64,000 nucleotides of DNA from Anoplopoma fimbria. Lineage: Eukaryota > Chordata > Actinopteri > Perciformes > Anoplopomatidae. Positions 25,690 to 55,506 of the stretch are shown here, piece after piece. The stretch covers positions 17,986,218 through 18,050,217 of the forward strand of contig NC_072456.1 in NCBI RefSeq assembly GCF_027596085.1. The letters run 5' to 3'. The notes under the pieces were generated by a model. It did no database searches. It had not been told where the DNA came from and saw nothing but the letters and a program-made list of their open reading frames with translations. Position 1 is the stretch's first letter. Each line of letters opens with the position of its first letter. Made by a program: the position numbers and the translations under genes.

Positions 25690-28202
25690 TTATGATCAAG
25701 TTGCTGTTATCTGTGCTGCTCTTCTCTTAAGGGCTTTCTTAAAGAGATGAGTGCCCTGTCTATCAAGTAACCCTGCTCTCCGCTCCAAAAAAATGACCGC
25801 CCAAAAGTCAGCCATCAGACTACACTTCCTTCATACTGCCCAACCTTAACCCCCTATCATGCTTACCGTGGACGTGGAATACTATGACATTTTTGAATAA
25901 ATTATTTCAATAAGCTTCTTTCACTTGACCCAAGTTTTATTGAACATTTATTTATTGTTTTTTTTGTTTTTATTAAACTTTTATTCAGCAAAGATAATCC
26001 TAGATTTTGATTCTCATTAACAAGGTCTTCATGGCCAAGATGGCAGCGTAACATTTCCACACAAGCACAACATAAAAATGCAAATAGCAGACTTAAAAAA
26101 CAAACAGCAAAAAGTTAAAGGCAACATCATTTCTTTCCATAAAAGAGACAATAAACTTAAAACAAATCAGCAAATTATATCAACCAGAGAATTGGAATTC
26201 AATGTCAGGACAATTCTTAATCGTGTTTTACAAATCATGCATGTTTTAATAATCTAGTTTAAAATGTCTCTGTAGCTCAAAAGCACTTTCCCCAAAAATG
26301 CTTATTATGGGGTTTACTAACTTTCACAGTATTTACAATTGCCAGTTTCCACTGCCGCCCCACAATGAAGATCTTTGCCTTTCCAATGCTTTCTTTAGTT
26401 TTACTTTCCTTGCATGTGTTAAGTTTTTGGGGAGTTTTTATTTCTTGTCTTGGGCTGTGTCGGAAACAGTCAAGCCTTTGGGACATACACTTATTTACTG
26501 CTTTTGAGTGACAGAGGATGCTGGCTCAGTTCCTGTGGACTTATCTCAACCAGTTTATGGACCGAACTGACAACAATCATTTCTGCATCGAGGCAGTTAG
26601 GATGTTTGAACCCTAGTGTCACTTCTTCAATGTGTCTCCTCTCAACATGTCACATGTGTTTGTAGAGAGAGAGAAAAGGAAGTTTATCTGCTAGTCTTTG
26701 TATTTCATAGGCGTCTTGCTGACTGTCACAGTTAAAGTGAGTAACAGGCAGTGATGATGTTCTGCTGAGCAACCAGATACCAATAAGTTTACAACAGCAT
26801 CCCATGCTAACTGAGTTTGTACAAAAGATGTGGCTACATGATGCATGTTGAATCAGCTAGCTTACACCCCTTTGTATTTAGGGGCAAAATAATCATGTCA
26901 GTAATGTGCAAAAATAAACATAACTGTTAACTCAGGACATTTTCTAGTAAGAGTAAATAAAAATTGAAGTCTGATTAAATTTATTTTTTCTTCTTGTACT
27001 TTTTTCTGTCATATTAAAGTATTTAAAGAGAGCTGGTAGTGATGGTAACAAAGAGTGAGTTTGTGTGTGTGCTGAACCGATGTAATAAAACTGTAATACA
27101 GTTAAAACTTAGTCCTCTATTTAAAAAAAGGTTAATCTTCCTTAAAAAATATGGCGTTTTCTTTCCTCTTTTCACATCTTATTGGCCTTTATCTTGCAAC
27201 ATGTCAAGCAAGAGCAGATAGCGTGCCAAAACAAATGTTTTAAGTAATAATGAATGAATTATTAATTACACTGAATGATAGTAAAATGCAAAATAGAAAC
27301 TATTATTATTAATGTATTCAACATAAGACACCATGTAATCAACCACCAGTATATTGTTCCGTGGAATTGGTTCTTTGTTTCTTACATTTCAATATTTGAA
27401 ATAAACAATATGGTAGATATTTGTTTTTGTGTTATACCATAATGTCCATGTTTTCATAACTGCAAATGACTCACTGGCTCAGAGCAAAAGTCAACACTTT
27501 CTTTGATGTTGTTGTGAATGCAGCAAACCGTCACATCCAGTCCTCTGTGCATCATTCTCTGAGTGAGCAGCACAGCAGCACTCTCATTATTTAGACAAAG
27601 CATGAGACTCATCTTTGTCACCCTCCTCCAACAGACCCAGTCAAATGAACTTCACAGTGCAGTAATTCACCAGTCACCGCAGATGTGCAACATGTGCCAA
27701 ATTCCTCTCACTTACTCTTACTCCCACTGATTGAAATATTTGATAATTTAAGTAGCTAAAGAATAAAAAAATAGGTATTAGGATAAGATGTATTAAGCAA
27801 TGCAAATAATTGTCTCCTTTTTAATCCTCTAAAAAGAGTCCATTCAGAGACCAAGTCACCGTCAATCTTTTTCTCTTAATAGGAAAATAAAAAATGCACA
27901 ATCACAGTATAATTGTATTTATTTTGTAAAATGAACAGTAATGCATTCTAGAAGCAGTGACAGACGTGTTGGCAGCATTACAAAAAAAATGTTTTGCCCA
28001 ATTCTGCCACAAGAGAGCAACATAAACACAAGCAGTTGGCAAATAAAATGCCTGCTAAAATACTAGTATGTCTTTGCTGAAGTACATTTTGTCATATGAG
28101 ACCCTCAAGTATTTCCAGTGTGTAGCTGATTATTTACAGATAAAAGATGTACAGCCGCAGTCCTTAGATTTCCCATGAGAGCACCTCAGTGCGGTGGAAA
28201 TG
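25690..28202. other. Intergenic, gp5 to uts2b
   Basis: AT-rich non-coding sequence between the gp5 first exon and the uts2b 3' end. It includes the gp5 promoter region. No gene, repeat end or RNA recognised. Confidence 0.4.
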
Positions 28203-28208
28203 TTTATT
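28203..28208 (-). terminator. Candidate polyadenylation signal, uts2b
   Basis: TTTATT (AATAAA on the minus strand), about 140 nt past the uts2b stop, giving a plausible short 3' UTR. Confidence 0.5.
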
Positions 28209-28346
28209 GATGACTTTGATTATGGTACAACTCTATATTGCTGGGGATAAATACAGTGTGATTATATTACAGATGTTTTGAGTCTTAAGGCTATGTTGGG
28301 CTTCGCAGCAAGATTTCACATTGTTCCTCCTCCTCTTGCATCTGTG

Positions 28347-29404
28347 TCAGACACAGTACTTCCAGAAGCAAGCTGCAGGCGAAAGGAGCATGCAGAATAT
28401 TAATACTGCGATGGTTAGAATTAACTACAAATATTAATCAGATTGCATGATGCATAATAATTCAGAAGTACTAAATTTAACTCACGTTCGCCCCTCTTCC
28501 TACTTATGGATTTGCCTTCTGCCAGATTGGCTGTGATCTCCCGGTCCAGCTCCAGGTCCTCCCTCAGCGCCCGCAGCTGCAAGCAGAGATCAGAGGGATT
28601 AAACGCAGCTCGACAGGTAGATGTCATCTCAGTATCAAAACCTCTATCCAATCTATTCAATGACTCTTAGTGAGGAAGTGATGATACAGGTTGTCATTCA
28701 TAGTCTATATTTAATACACTTTTGTTTGAGGAAATAACAAGATGCAAACACTCCATTAATACGCAAACACCTTCTATTTACGCGGTGGTTAATACAGGTT
28801 TTCTGCCGAGGCCACGTTTTTTCCAAAGTTACTTTAAGGTGAATCTGTGAATTTTCTTACCTCCTCTAATTCAGCTAACTTGTTGGCCATCTCAAGACCT
28901 GCAGAAAAGGAAACACAGTCATCATCAAAGCAGGGAATGCATTTGCGTTATCTATAATCATTATTATTTTATCTCTCACCTAGTGAATCATCCTTTTCAA
29001 CAGGAACTAAGCTCTTGTGCAGTAACAGTGCTAGAATCTTGCTCTGAGGATCTGTTTCTTCTTTTGGATTATAAACATGATTTCCTGCAAATAAAAAGCA
29101 AATGAAAATGCAACTTTTAGGACTCTGAATATCACAAAACAAACAGACAACGTCACATCCATCCCATTTCATAGTCATCATCTCTTAACCTGAACCACTG
29201 AACCAACCATGGATGTAAAGGGTGCAGTCTTTGCATCCTCAGCAGCTTCTTCCATTAAATAGAGACCTAAAACAACGACAGTTTTTCACACTCACCTGGA
29301 TTAAATATGCTTCGTCCCTCCACATTTAGCACTCCCTGCAGTAGTAACAAACCCAGGAGCCCTAGGCAGTAGTTCACAACTGTAACCCTATCCATTGAAC
29401 TCAT
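28347..29404 (-). CDS. uts2b: Urotensin-2B (urotensin II-related peptide) precursor, five exons
   Basis: Exons (minus strand): 29404-29296, 29084-28980, 28898-28861, 28576-28486, 28372-28347, all with GT-AG borders and matching phases. They total 369 nt, 122 residues; human UTS2B is about 119. The signal peptide contains CLGLLGLLLLQGVLNVEG. The middle follows human UTS2B (ILALLLHK, then NKLAELEELRALREDLE against human NKLEELNQLEKLKEQL). The prohormone ends in a tribasic RKR cleavage site and the cyclic core CFWKYCV, the receptor-binding hallmark of the urotensin II family, with Cys-Cys disulfide. With the canonical splice the mature peptide is GEPCFWKYCV. It is a secreted ligand of the urotensin II receptor (vasoactive; also spinal/neuronal in fish). 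The gene lies head to head with ccdc50, as in human. It was recovered by reading splice sites; no single open frame shows it. Confidence 0.92.
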
Positions 29405-30814
29405 TGTCCCAAACTATGCTGCACTATGACCACTGCCTCAAGTAAGACAAGTAATTCACTGCCTTGGGTCCATCACGTCAATATATTTATCCTCTCCGGG
29501 GCCAGTAGGAGGGGCCAGTCGGCTCCCTACGTACTATATCAATTGCCAGTCATTGTGGGTTTCGTCAATAGGCCACCTTTTCACATAGATTGTGGAGAGT
29601 CTGAGTGAAATACGGTGATCTGACGTAGGTGAGGCCAGTAACCCTACATCACTCTGACACGGGCAAATCAAACCAAGAGAGGAAGTTATCAATCAGCCTG
29701 TTGGTTATGAGGGACCACAATCAGATGGTCTTGGCACCTGCACATCTTTTCCTCTTACATTAATTGCTTCTTTAAATAGATACATGGGATCGTGTTGGTC
29801 TGGGGAACAAGTGTATTGGTTCAGTCTCTAAGTGCATCATAGCCAGAGATGAGCACCTTATTCTTGGCTTCAGGACTGACTTGGAGCTGAAGGAACATCA
29901 ATCACTGCAGACGAGCCGACTTCCCAGCACCTCCTTAGTCCCTGTAGTCTATTTTGTGCATCAATAAAATCACATCTTAAACCTCGGCCAGAGGAACAGT
30001 GTTTTTGGAAATGAGCTTGCTGGCACCTACTGCGTTTGGCTGGTGAGGGTCTCAGAAAAGCTGCCATGCACTGGTGAAGTCTGGTGTCTCACATCCAAGA
30101 TCCTTTTCATAAAGCCATCACTTTAGTCACTCAGCTTTCCAATCGGCAAAAGCTTGATAAAAACTTAAACTAGCAATAAGGAACAACCTGAAAGAGTCTT
30201 TGATTGAATCACCAAATTCTTAGTATTATAAAGTATAATGAAATGGATTAATGATGCACCTGAAACAGTTATGTTACAAATATAAAGACAAACTAGGCAT
30301 TATAAGCAAGAAGAACAAAATAACTAATTGTTCATATCAAGTAAATGTCAGCTGCTTGCATCAAGGCGTTACTTTTTCTCTAAATGATACGGCAGTATAG
30401 TTTAAAGCTTTTGGCAAACACGCTGTTACCAGTTTCCATTCGTGTGCGAGAATTATGTTGACCTAAGCTGTGAAGTCATCGATCCTGTTTCTGCTCTCAA
30501 CCAGTCCACTACATCACTAATGAAAGAGGTCAGGGCCATGTTGACCTCATAATGTCACTGAAGAACAACAGGTTATAACTAATTCAGCATTAAGCATGGA
30601 CACGGCCACCGGTAGTCCATTAATGGTGTTATTAACTGGACATTAAATGGACCACTCACACCGCTTCATTAAATGATTATCAGTAAAGAAAATGAATTGG
30701 AAACATTGTGGTGGTGCAGGCGTGGCGCACACGGGCAACTTGAAATGTTGACGTTGAACACTAGAGGGAGCAATTACATTAACACATCACAACACTAGCT
30801 GCTGTCAGATCACA

Positions 30815-30818
<4 letters not shown>

Positions 30819-30904
<86 letters not shown>

Positions 30905-30912
30905 TTGTGTAT
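30819..30912. repeat. (GT)n microsatellite
   Basis: Nearly pure GT run with single interruptions (GAGT, TTTG). Confidence 0.97.
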
Positions 30913-31550
30913 GTAAATAAGAGAGAAAGAGAACAGGAGGAGCAAATAGACAGCTTCTCCCACAATGTTATTTATGTGTGTCCACTCCATTCAGACAAAC
31001 ACGTGTGCAGTCATTCTACTTTATCCGTTTTTTTTCCACATAAGATCACTATCCATTTGGGCCGTAGATAGCAGATACAGCCCAAAGATGTGTGCTCCCT
31101 GTAGCTCATAGGCTTCGTACGTAAGACTTCTTGTAGCTGCACAGGTACACACATTCCGAGCTGCGTCAAGTTAACCAGCGGTAGCTAGAATTATACCGGA
31201 AGTGTGATGATAAATCTTCCAAATGAATCGCAAATTAAGAGCATGGCTGCTGGTAGGCTCACATAACAAGTTGAATGAGTAGCCTTCGATTTAAATGTAG
31301 TGTAATACATTTTCTTGCAGTCATTGTATGATTTTAATAAATTGTTATTGTACACTTTTGTTGTGTTGGATGCTGTAAATATACAATAACATTTGCTCTT
31401 TTAGCCACTATTGTGTTTAACATGCTTGCAACACCATGTGCATTTGTGTGTCATCAAAGCCCAGATTAATGTAATCCAATTACATTTAATCAACAAAATA
31501 TTCTTAAATCAAGGTTCACGTTTGGACTACATTTCAAAGCTTTCCAATGA

Positions 31551-31860
31551 GCCCCCCCCCCCCCACTGACTCAGACACTTACATCCCCTGGACAATTTCC
31601 CACAGTTATACACCCCTGCAGATTTGAACTTTTCTTTATTTCTATACACTTTGACACTTAAATTGTATACTTGTATTAACATACTCGTATTTGTTTATTT
31701 TTACCATATTTTATTTGAACATTTTTATATTTCTATTTTTAAACTACGACTTATACTTGCACTGTCTACTGTTTACTGTTATGCAACAATAGATCACCTT
31801 GCCAAACTCCTTGTATGTGTTACGTACTTGGCAATAAACAGCTTCTGATTCTGATGTTCC
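31551..31860 (+). mobile_element. Non-LTR retrotransposon 3' tail
   Basis: A stretch leading to TTGCACTGTCTACTGTTTAC, then TACTTGGCAATAAACAGCTT and CTGATTCTGATG. The AATAAA-GCTT-CTGATTCTGAT ending is typical of fish LINE 3' tails. No coding part is preserved; the family is not certain. Confidence 0.55.
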
Positions 31861-32144
31861 TGAATAGGAAGAGGAGCCTAGTTTTCACTGTGAATATCTT
31901 AAAAACTAGCACCTAATGTGTTTATTTTATTTCCATTGTCACTTACAGTACCATTTCCATTTCACTTTTCTCATTCAATTATCTTTTTTTCTTTCTTATC
32001 TTATTTTTCTACAATGTAGATTAATATTGAATTATGGAGTGAACAAACAAATGGAATGGCCAGAATATGTTATATATTGATAGACACACAGCACCAGAAT
32101 GAAAGTTTGGACACTTTTGACTGGCACCTTCTTATTCTTACAGA

Positions 32145-32240
32145 TATATATATATATATATATATAAGATAATAATCCTTTATTAGTCCTGCAGACGGGA
32201 CGCTAAAATGTACAGGCTTACAAATATATACAATAGTATA

Positions 32241-32271
<31 letters not shown>

Positions 32272-32460
32272 ATATATAGTATATATATATAAAATAAGAT
32301 AAGATAAGATAAGATAAAATAGGATAATCCTTTATTAGTCCCGCAGTGGGGAAATGTACAGGATTACAGATATATATCTATATATATATATCTATATATA
32401 TATCTGTAATCCTGTTCATTTCAATATATATAATATATAAAATATATATATATATATATA
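32145..32460. repeat. AT-rich microsatellites with two LINE-type tails
   Basis: TATATA runs alternate with two copies of ATAATCCTTTATTAGTCC (32168 and 32325 areas), the second followed by CGCAGTGGGGAAATGTACAG. AAGATAAGATAAGAT repeats lie between them. The reverse of this motif is a common fish retroposon 3' end, so two short insertions on the minus strand are likely. Confidence 0.6.
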
Positions 32461-32838
32461 TAAACAACAGAAGCCACTTTCTGAGGGCTTTAACTGACAA
32501 CAATTCCAAGTCTTTTATTCTGAAATCTAAGCGGAAGTCTTCTGTAGCTCACCGTAACTCTTCCGGCTTGTTTTTTTTAATGACGGTTCAAGGAGGGAGG
32601 GACGCTCGTAGAAAGCCTGACACGCTAGCTCCAGCAGAGTAGCTGCTAGGCAATTACAGAGGCGACGTACCGAGAGAGGGTGGCCACCGAAACTAATCAA
32701 AACAGGCCGTCCGGCACCTGAACCATCAATCGATTTTTATAAGTGAAGCCGATCAATCAGCCGGCGGGTTAACCTTCGGTGAAACGCGGAAGAATCATTC
32801 AACGTCAGCGGTGTTTGTGACTTATTATCGGTGACAAC

Positions 32839-50028
<17,190 letters not shown>

Positions 50029-51004
50029 GTAAGATGTGACAGAGTGGCTGCATTTCTGTATTTGTGTGTGCATGGAGGGAATTGTATTACACCTAGCACA
50101 AACCTCTTGTGGATGAACGATGAAAGGTCAAGGTCACTGTGATATCAAAAATGACCATATATTCTCAAAGTGAGCCCAAAATTGCTTGTTTTGTCAGACG
50201 ATTACCTTCAGTCCTAAAACCCAAACATATTTCTTAGACTATCATATAGGCTATGATGGTATTATGGTATACCAGGGTATTTAGAAATCCTGACTGTGAC
50301 CGTCATTAATGCAGACCCTGCAATGTCGATGCTGTATTTATATTGTAGTGCACAGCACGCGCCACCAGAGGTCAGTCTATATACATTTACAGACAGCTGA
50401 GCTCAGAAAGATAGTAACTGAGTGTTTTGGGTTTAGTCTTCTTTACCATCACATACCCTATGCAACAGTGAAATATCAGGAAGGTGTGAAAAAACAGATA
50501 CCGCCCAAGCTTTCTATAATATATGACGAAGAAAAGCAGCAAATCGTCTCATTTGAGAAGCTGAAAACAGCAAATGTTTGTAATTTTTGCTTCAAAATTT
50601 ACTTTTGAAACAATTAACCGATCACCAAAGTAATTTGCTTTCAATCGACTAATGATTTAACTCCTGCTCCACTGCTGAACTGAACATATGCATTCATACG
50701 ATCAGTTCATACTAAGTTGATTTAGGCTTTTACATTTGGTGTGTGCCTGCGTGCCTTAAGCTCTATGCCACCAGGGAAGTTATGTATTTCACTGAAGAAG
50801 AAACGGCGCTTGTTTCACATTACAAGAAGAGTAGTTAGCATAATCAGAAATAAGAGGAAGTAAATTCCAGTCGTCAAAGAAGACAGACTGATGTCTAAAA
50901 AGTGCAGTGCAAAAAAAAAAAAAAAAAAACTACAATCCAGCTTAAATTGCAGTGCGACGTATCAAGCTGCTGATGGATCTCTCTGTCTCTTCCATCTCTT
51001 CCAG

Positions 51005-51159
51005 GTGCCTATTACAGGCGGTGACTCAGGCTCTCTACCGACATGCTGTCAGTCCTCCTTCATCCTCTTATTTTTTTTTATTTATCTCTTTGTTTTCAAC
51101 CATTCGCACTCTTTTGACCAAAAGCCTTGGGACAATCTATTGAGTTGGCAATGGGATTT

Positions 51160-51199
<40 letters not shown>

Positions 51200-51310
51200 A
51201 CCCTCCAAAGTTGGCCCAGAGTTAAGGAAGTGGGATCTGTGGGTGCTGGAACCACACTCATCATTTTTTTTAAATTAGTAAATTGTGATTCATATTATTA
51301 TTTATTTTAA
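51005..51310 (+). other. Candidate terminal exon of ccdc50
   Basis: A strong acceptor (CATCTCTTCCAG) ends at 51004. In the phase set by exon 11 the frame reads VPITGGDSGSLPTCCQSS, then runs through a poly-T tract as a Phe-rich sequence to a stop at 51310, which looks unlike CCDC50. A second acceptor (CTATTACAG, exon from 51018) would read AVTQALYRHAVSPPSSS and stop at about 51143. Neither resembles the human C-terminus, so the real end is open. Confidence 0.35.
51161..51195. repeat. Poly-T tract
   Basis: About 34 T in a row; a possible retroposition scar or simple homopolymer. Confidence 0.9.
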
Positions 51311-53320
51311 CTGACTCAAGATCAAGACAAGCCAAAATAGCAGCCTGGTGACATAACCACCCACCCACACACACCTGATTCTTAGCTGTTAAAATAAAGG
51401 AACCTGACTCTCTGAGGTCATCATGTCCTGATGCTCATCCAATCTGTGGACCATTCCATCACAAGGGCTCAAGGCCTCCGCTGGATACAACCATGCAATC
51501 TCAAAATTCCTCATGCCTCTCTTCATGGGACGTGCCTGTCTGGTCCAACACGGCTGCTACAGTGTCTTACATACCAACATGGCAGCTGCTTTCTACCCCC
51601 CCGTGCTGCGGTTCTGTTCTCTTATCGTGCTGTTCAACGGGGCTACGTGGGCCGCGACCTCGTGCCACGCAGCGTATGACTCCCGAGGAATACGCTTCTG
51701 TTGCTGTTTTCAAACAACACAAAAAAATAACCCTTTATCACAATGCTGGCAGTTTTGGCTTTGACATGTTTTACCACCTTGTACCAGTGCAGAGGAGGAG
51801 GCGGAGCTTTGTGATGATCCATGGACATTTAATTGGCTGTACGCTTTGTCTTCTTCTGCTTGTGAGGGGGAACTTTGTAACCCCATCACCCCTAAAAACT
51901 GTGGATGGATGATATCCTGTGTATGACTCACTGTTTCTATGTGCATGCTTACTGAAAGTGTACAACTGTGTACATGCATTTCAGCGCTATATCAAAATGA
52001 TCTGTCTCCCTGTTTGTCAGAAAGGGCTAAAGCCACAAAAAGCCAATAATCTTTTTCTCTTTGTAAATGAACAAACTATGTGAGCTCATATACAGCTGTA
52101 CAATATATCTATTTTCTGCCACTGTTTCATATCGAATCACCATTTACAAACCAAAACTGGCCCATAAAAGAACCAGTACCAAAACGAAATGCATGTACAT
52201 TGCTTGTCTGTGTCAAACCTGAATTCATGCTTGTGCTTATGTCACAGATGTTGTGCGATTGAATATTTGCTCTTGTTTTATTTAAATGTAAATATCTTTT
52301 TCTTTTTTTTTTTCTTTTTTTACTTATGCTACCATATTATGTTCCTCATTGTAGAGAATACAGATTATATCTTCGGTCCCTTTATCTTGTGTCCATCTAC
52401 TCATCTTTGTTCTGAAAAGGGAGCTTTATATATTATTTTTATACAATATTTTGTTGGTCTTTCCTCACATTGTTCCCTAAATTACCATTCAGCGTTTACC
52501 CTTCTTCTTTGTTTCAAGCTCAAAGGCACATTACTTCCTGCCTGCCGTAAAGACAAACATTCCCACAATAGAAGTGCATCTGGATGGAGGGAAATCAGTC
52601 ACCGGGTCTGCTAAAATATTTATTACTTCTCAAAGGGACCTATTTTAGAGTTTTTACTACTCAAGGATCCATTATTTTCTGTTCATATTGAATAATAAGG
52701 ATGATAAGGTAAATGAAGAGCACAGAACAGCCTTTGAATTAACTTTGAACATTTAGTGCTCCTTCCAGCTTCTCGTTATAACAAATGTTGCTGAAATTGT
52801 AAATCGGATTACAAAATGATTCCCTCCCTGTTCAGAGAATTGTGAGATATTTGCATTGACGAGGACAAACATACAGGTGTTATTGATTTCTAATATGTGC
52901 TTATTGCTGTAGACAAAATGAGATTCGTGCCATATGTTTGTTATTTTTTCAGGGACTTGAAAATGGGGAAAATCTTAGTTATTGTGGCTGTAGCAGAGCT
53001 ACCACACACACACACCGAGGAGGGACTCCTTATTTATTCTTTGGTGAGAGCACCACCATGTGGACATGTTGAAGATTGAAAACCAATGTACAAAATTGAT
53101 TGATTGGGATGCGTCTTTGTGTATGTTGTGCATCAGACATTACTTGGGAATAGAGTGCTGTCTTCATCAAACATTGAGCGCTACGTTTTTTTTAATTTTC
53201 TTTAATCCAGGGCTTGTATGCAATCTGCCAATCGTGAATCAACACACTGTGTTGAAACTTGCTGTAACAGAACTTTTAAGTAAAATTAATTAACAAGTTG
53301 CTTTTACTTAATGTAATAAA
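51311..53320 (+). other. Probable 3' UTR of ccdc50
   Basis: No long reliable frame. AATAAA at 53315-53320 is a good distal polyadenylation signal; an earlier one lies at about 51393. The extent of the UTR is inferred only. Confidence 0.35.
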
Positions 53321-55438
53321 CTGTATCAGCTTTTCCTCCGTTTATGAATATGACTCTTTTATTAGGTCACAGAAACACACAACGCTGCTCAGTGAGTTCA
53401 GCCAGTAAAACAAGAGGATCAGGCCTTAAATGAGACTCAAGACATATCTTAAGGTTTCTTTGTCATTTGTAGACACCAGACTTTACGCTTTTATTACCAC
53501 AATGTCACCTAATCACAAATGACATATTGTCTACCTGTAGTACAGGTTTTTTTTTAAGATTACCAGAAAAACTGCCCACGACCAAAATACTTAGTGTTTG
53601 TCTTCACTCTCCTCCTCTCACTGACCTGCTGAAACTTTTGGCCCAGGGCGACGCTAACAGGGCGGAGAGATTTACTATTTAAATTGTTCCAGTGTTGGCT
53701 GACACCCAGGGACATCTGAATACATACCATCTCACTCCCGTTACTCAGGTAATACTGGTCAACATAAAAAAGTCTGCGCGTCAGTTTGACCTGTTTGATC
53801 TATGTGTAGACCTCCAGCTGTTAGCACATACAAATATTAACTACAATAATTTAAGCTAAAAAGGCTGAGACAAGAAAACTATTCCATGTTCAGTCATGAC
53901 TTCTGTACAAGCATTTGTTTCTCATCTTTTTCAAAAGGAACAGAATAATTCAGTGGAAGGATAAGCTGTCATTTTCATCATTTGTCATTAGATTTTTTAT
54001 TTTAAACTAATTCTTTGATCCAGGACTAATTCTTTCATCTCTTCATCTTGAACAAAATCATGTGCTCAGTGTTTTCATTGTGCAAACATTTCCTTGTGCA
54101 TAGTGTCACGTAGTCTTTTATTGTCAGTGTTTTAAATACATCATACCACTCAAGGAAAGTACAGAGTTACACCCATCGTCTAGGCTGAGTGGATCTGGTT
54201 CACCAACATACCTGACATACTGATGCCTCATCTGCATGTGGTAACACCAATGCCATGCCCTCACAACTTAACTACTGGAAGCTACACCCCCAAAACCAGA
54301 AAAGTGGCTGCTGCTGCTGCTGTTGGGAGATTAAAACGTTTCGAAATAGAACAGTACTTCTGGTTTTGTTCCTGATAGCCTTAGTAGGCCTATCTGGGGA
54401 AATATACAATAAAATGCTCTTCAGATGAGATATCTGATGACAAACAAGACAAAGTCTACAAACATTTGCCTGGTAGCTCAGCAGTATTATAATTTTTTTA
54501 TTTTTACAAACATGACGTGAAACATGATGGAAAATAAAAAAATCCATCCAAACCTCCATTGTGGCCGAGGCCGTCTTTGGTCTTGGATGCACATTACACA
54601 CACGACCAGAAACAATGACTGAAAGTTTTCAGCATAGAAATTCCCAGGCAAAGTTTCCAGCTGTGCGGGTAACACAAATGTTGTTGTAAAATAAAAATAA
54701 AATAAAAAAATGCCTGTGAAGAGAAACGTAAAAGTTATTGTTTTGCATATCAACAACACAGGCCTGTAGCTGTGCGTCACTAGTAGGCCTACACGTTTCA
54801 GCGTGCTCCTCACTGCATCACAAAATACACATAATGGTCCTACAGCTCAAAACACACCAGCAAATACTGATTCCTCTTCAGGAGCTCCAACTCGTTTGAT
54901 AGTTAGTTAGTTAGTTAGTTAGTTTATTCATTTGACTCATCGCTAGTTTGCTGCGGTATCATTCAGCAGACGCAACAGGTGTTTGCGCAGAAAAAAAAAG
55001 AAAAGAACACGCATCCTAACGGACAGCGCTGTTAACAGTGTTGCACAACTGCAAAACAGTATGTATTCACAGGTAATTGAACTCACCTGTCCTCCAATCA
55101 GTCAAGTGGCACGTCGCTGCAGTGGGTATTCACCCAGTGAGTGAAAGTGACTCTGAGGACTGAATGTATTTTCCGTGTCTCACCTGGCAGGTAAAAAAGC
55201 TGAGTGCAGCTGTCTATCAACTGCAGCACGCCGTGTTGAGACACGAAGACACACCCACTTATGAGAGAGAGAGAGAGAGAGACCCAATCACTCTCTACAT
55301 ACTGGAAGGACTATTCAGGTTAAGTGTCAAAATGTAAATCCTACACGGAGAGGATAATAAAAGCATGTCCTCCTGCTAAACTATTTGATATGATTCTCTA
55401 AAAGAAAAAAGCGCCAGTCATTTAAAACCTTTGTTGCA

Positions 55439-55443
<5 letters not shown>

Positions 55444-55503
<60 letters not shown>
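55444..55503. repeat. (CT)n microsatellite
   Basis: About 29 CT units; a shorter (GA)n run lies at 55265-55282. Confidence 0.97.

Positions 55504-55506
<3 letters not shown>

Larger units (their letters stand above)
29405..32838. other. Divergent intergenic region, uts2b to ccdc50
   Basis: The two genes start 3.4 kb apart in opposite directions, so both promoters lie here. It also holds a (GT)n tract and retroposon tails (31551-31860, 32145-32460). No further gene seen. Confidence 0.5.

Noticed and set aside
51431..51912. Overlapping 80-140 codon frames
   Set aside because: Likely ccdc50 3' UTR; three frames open at once and no domain in any.
53900..55250. Possible small gene on the minus strand with splice-like CAGGTGAG motifs
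   Set aside because: No coding stretch or family match could be tied to the motifs; too weak to report as a gene.
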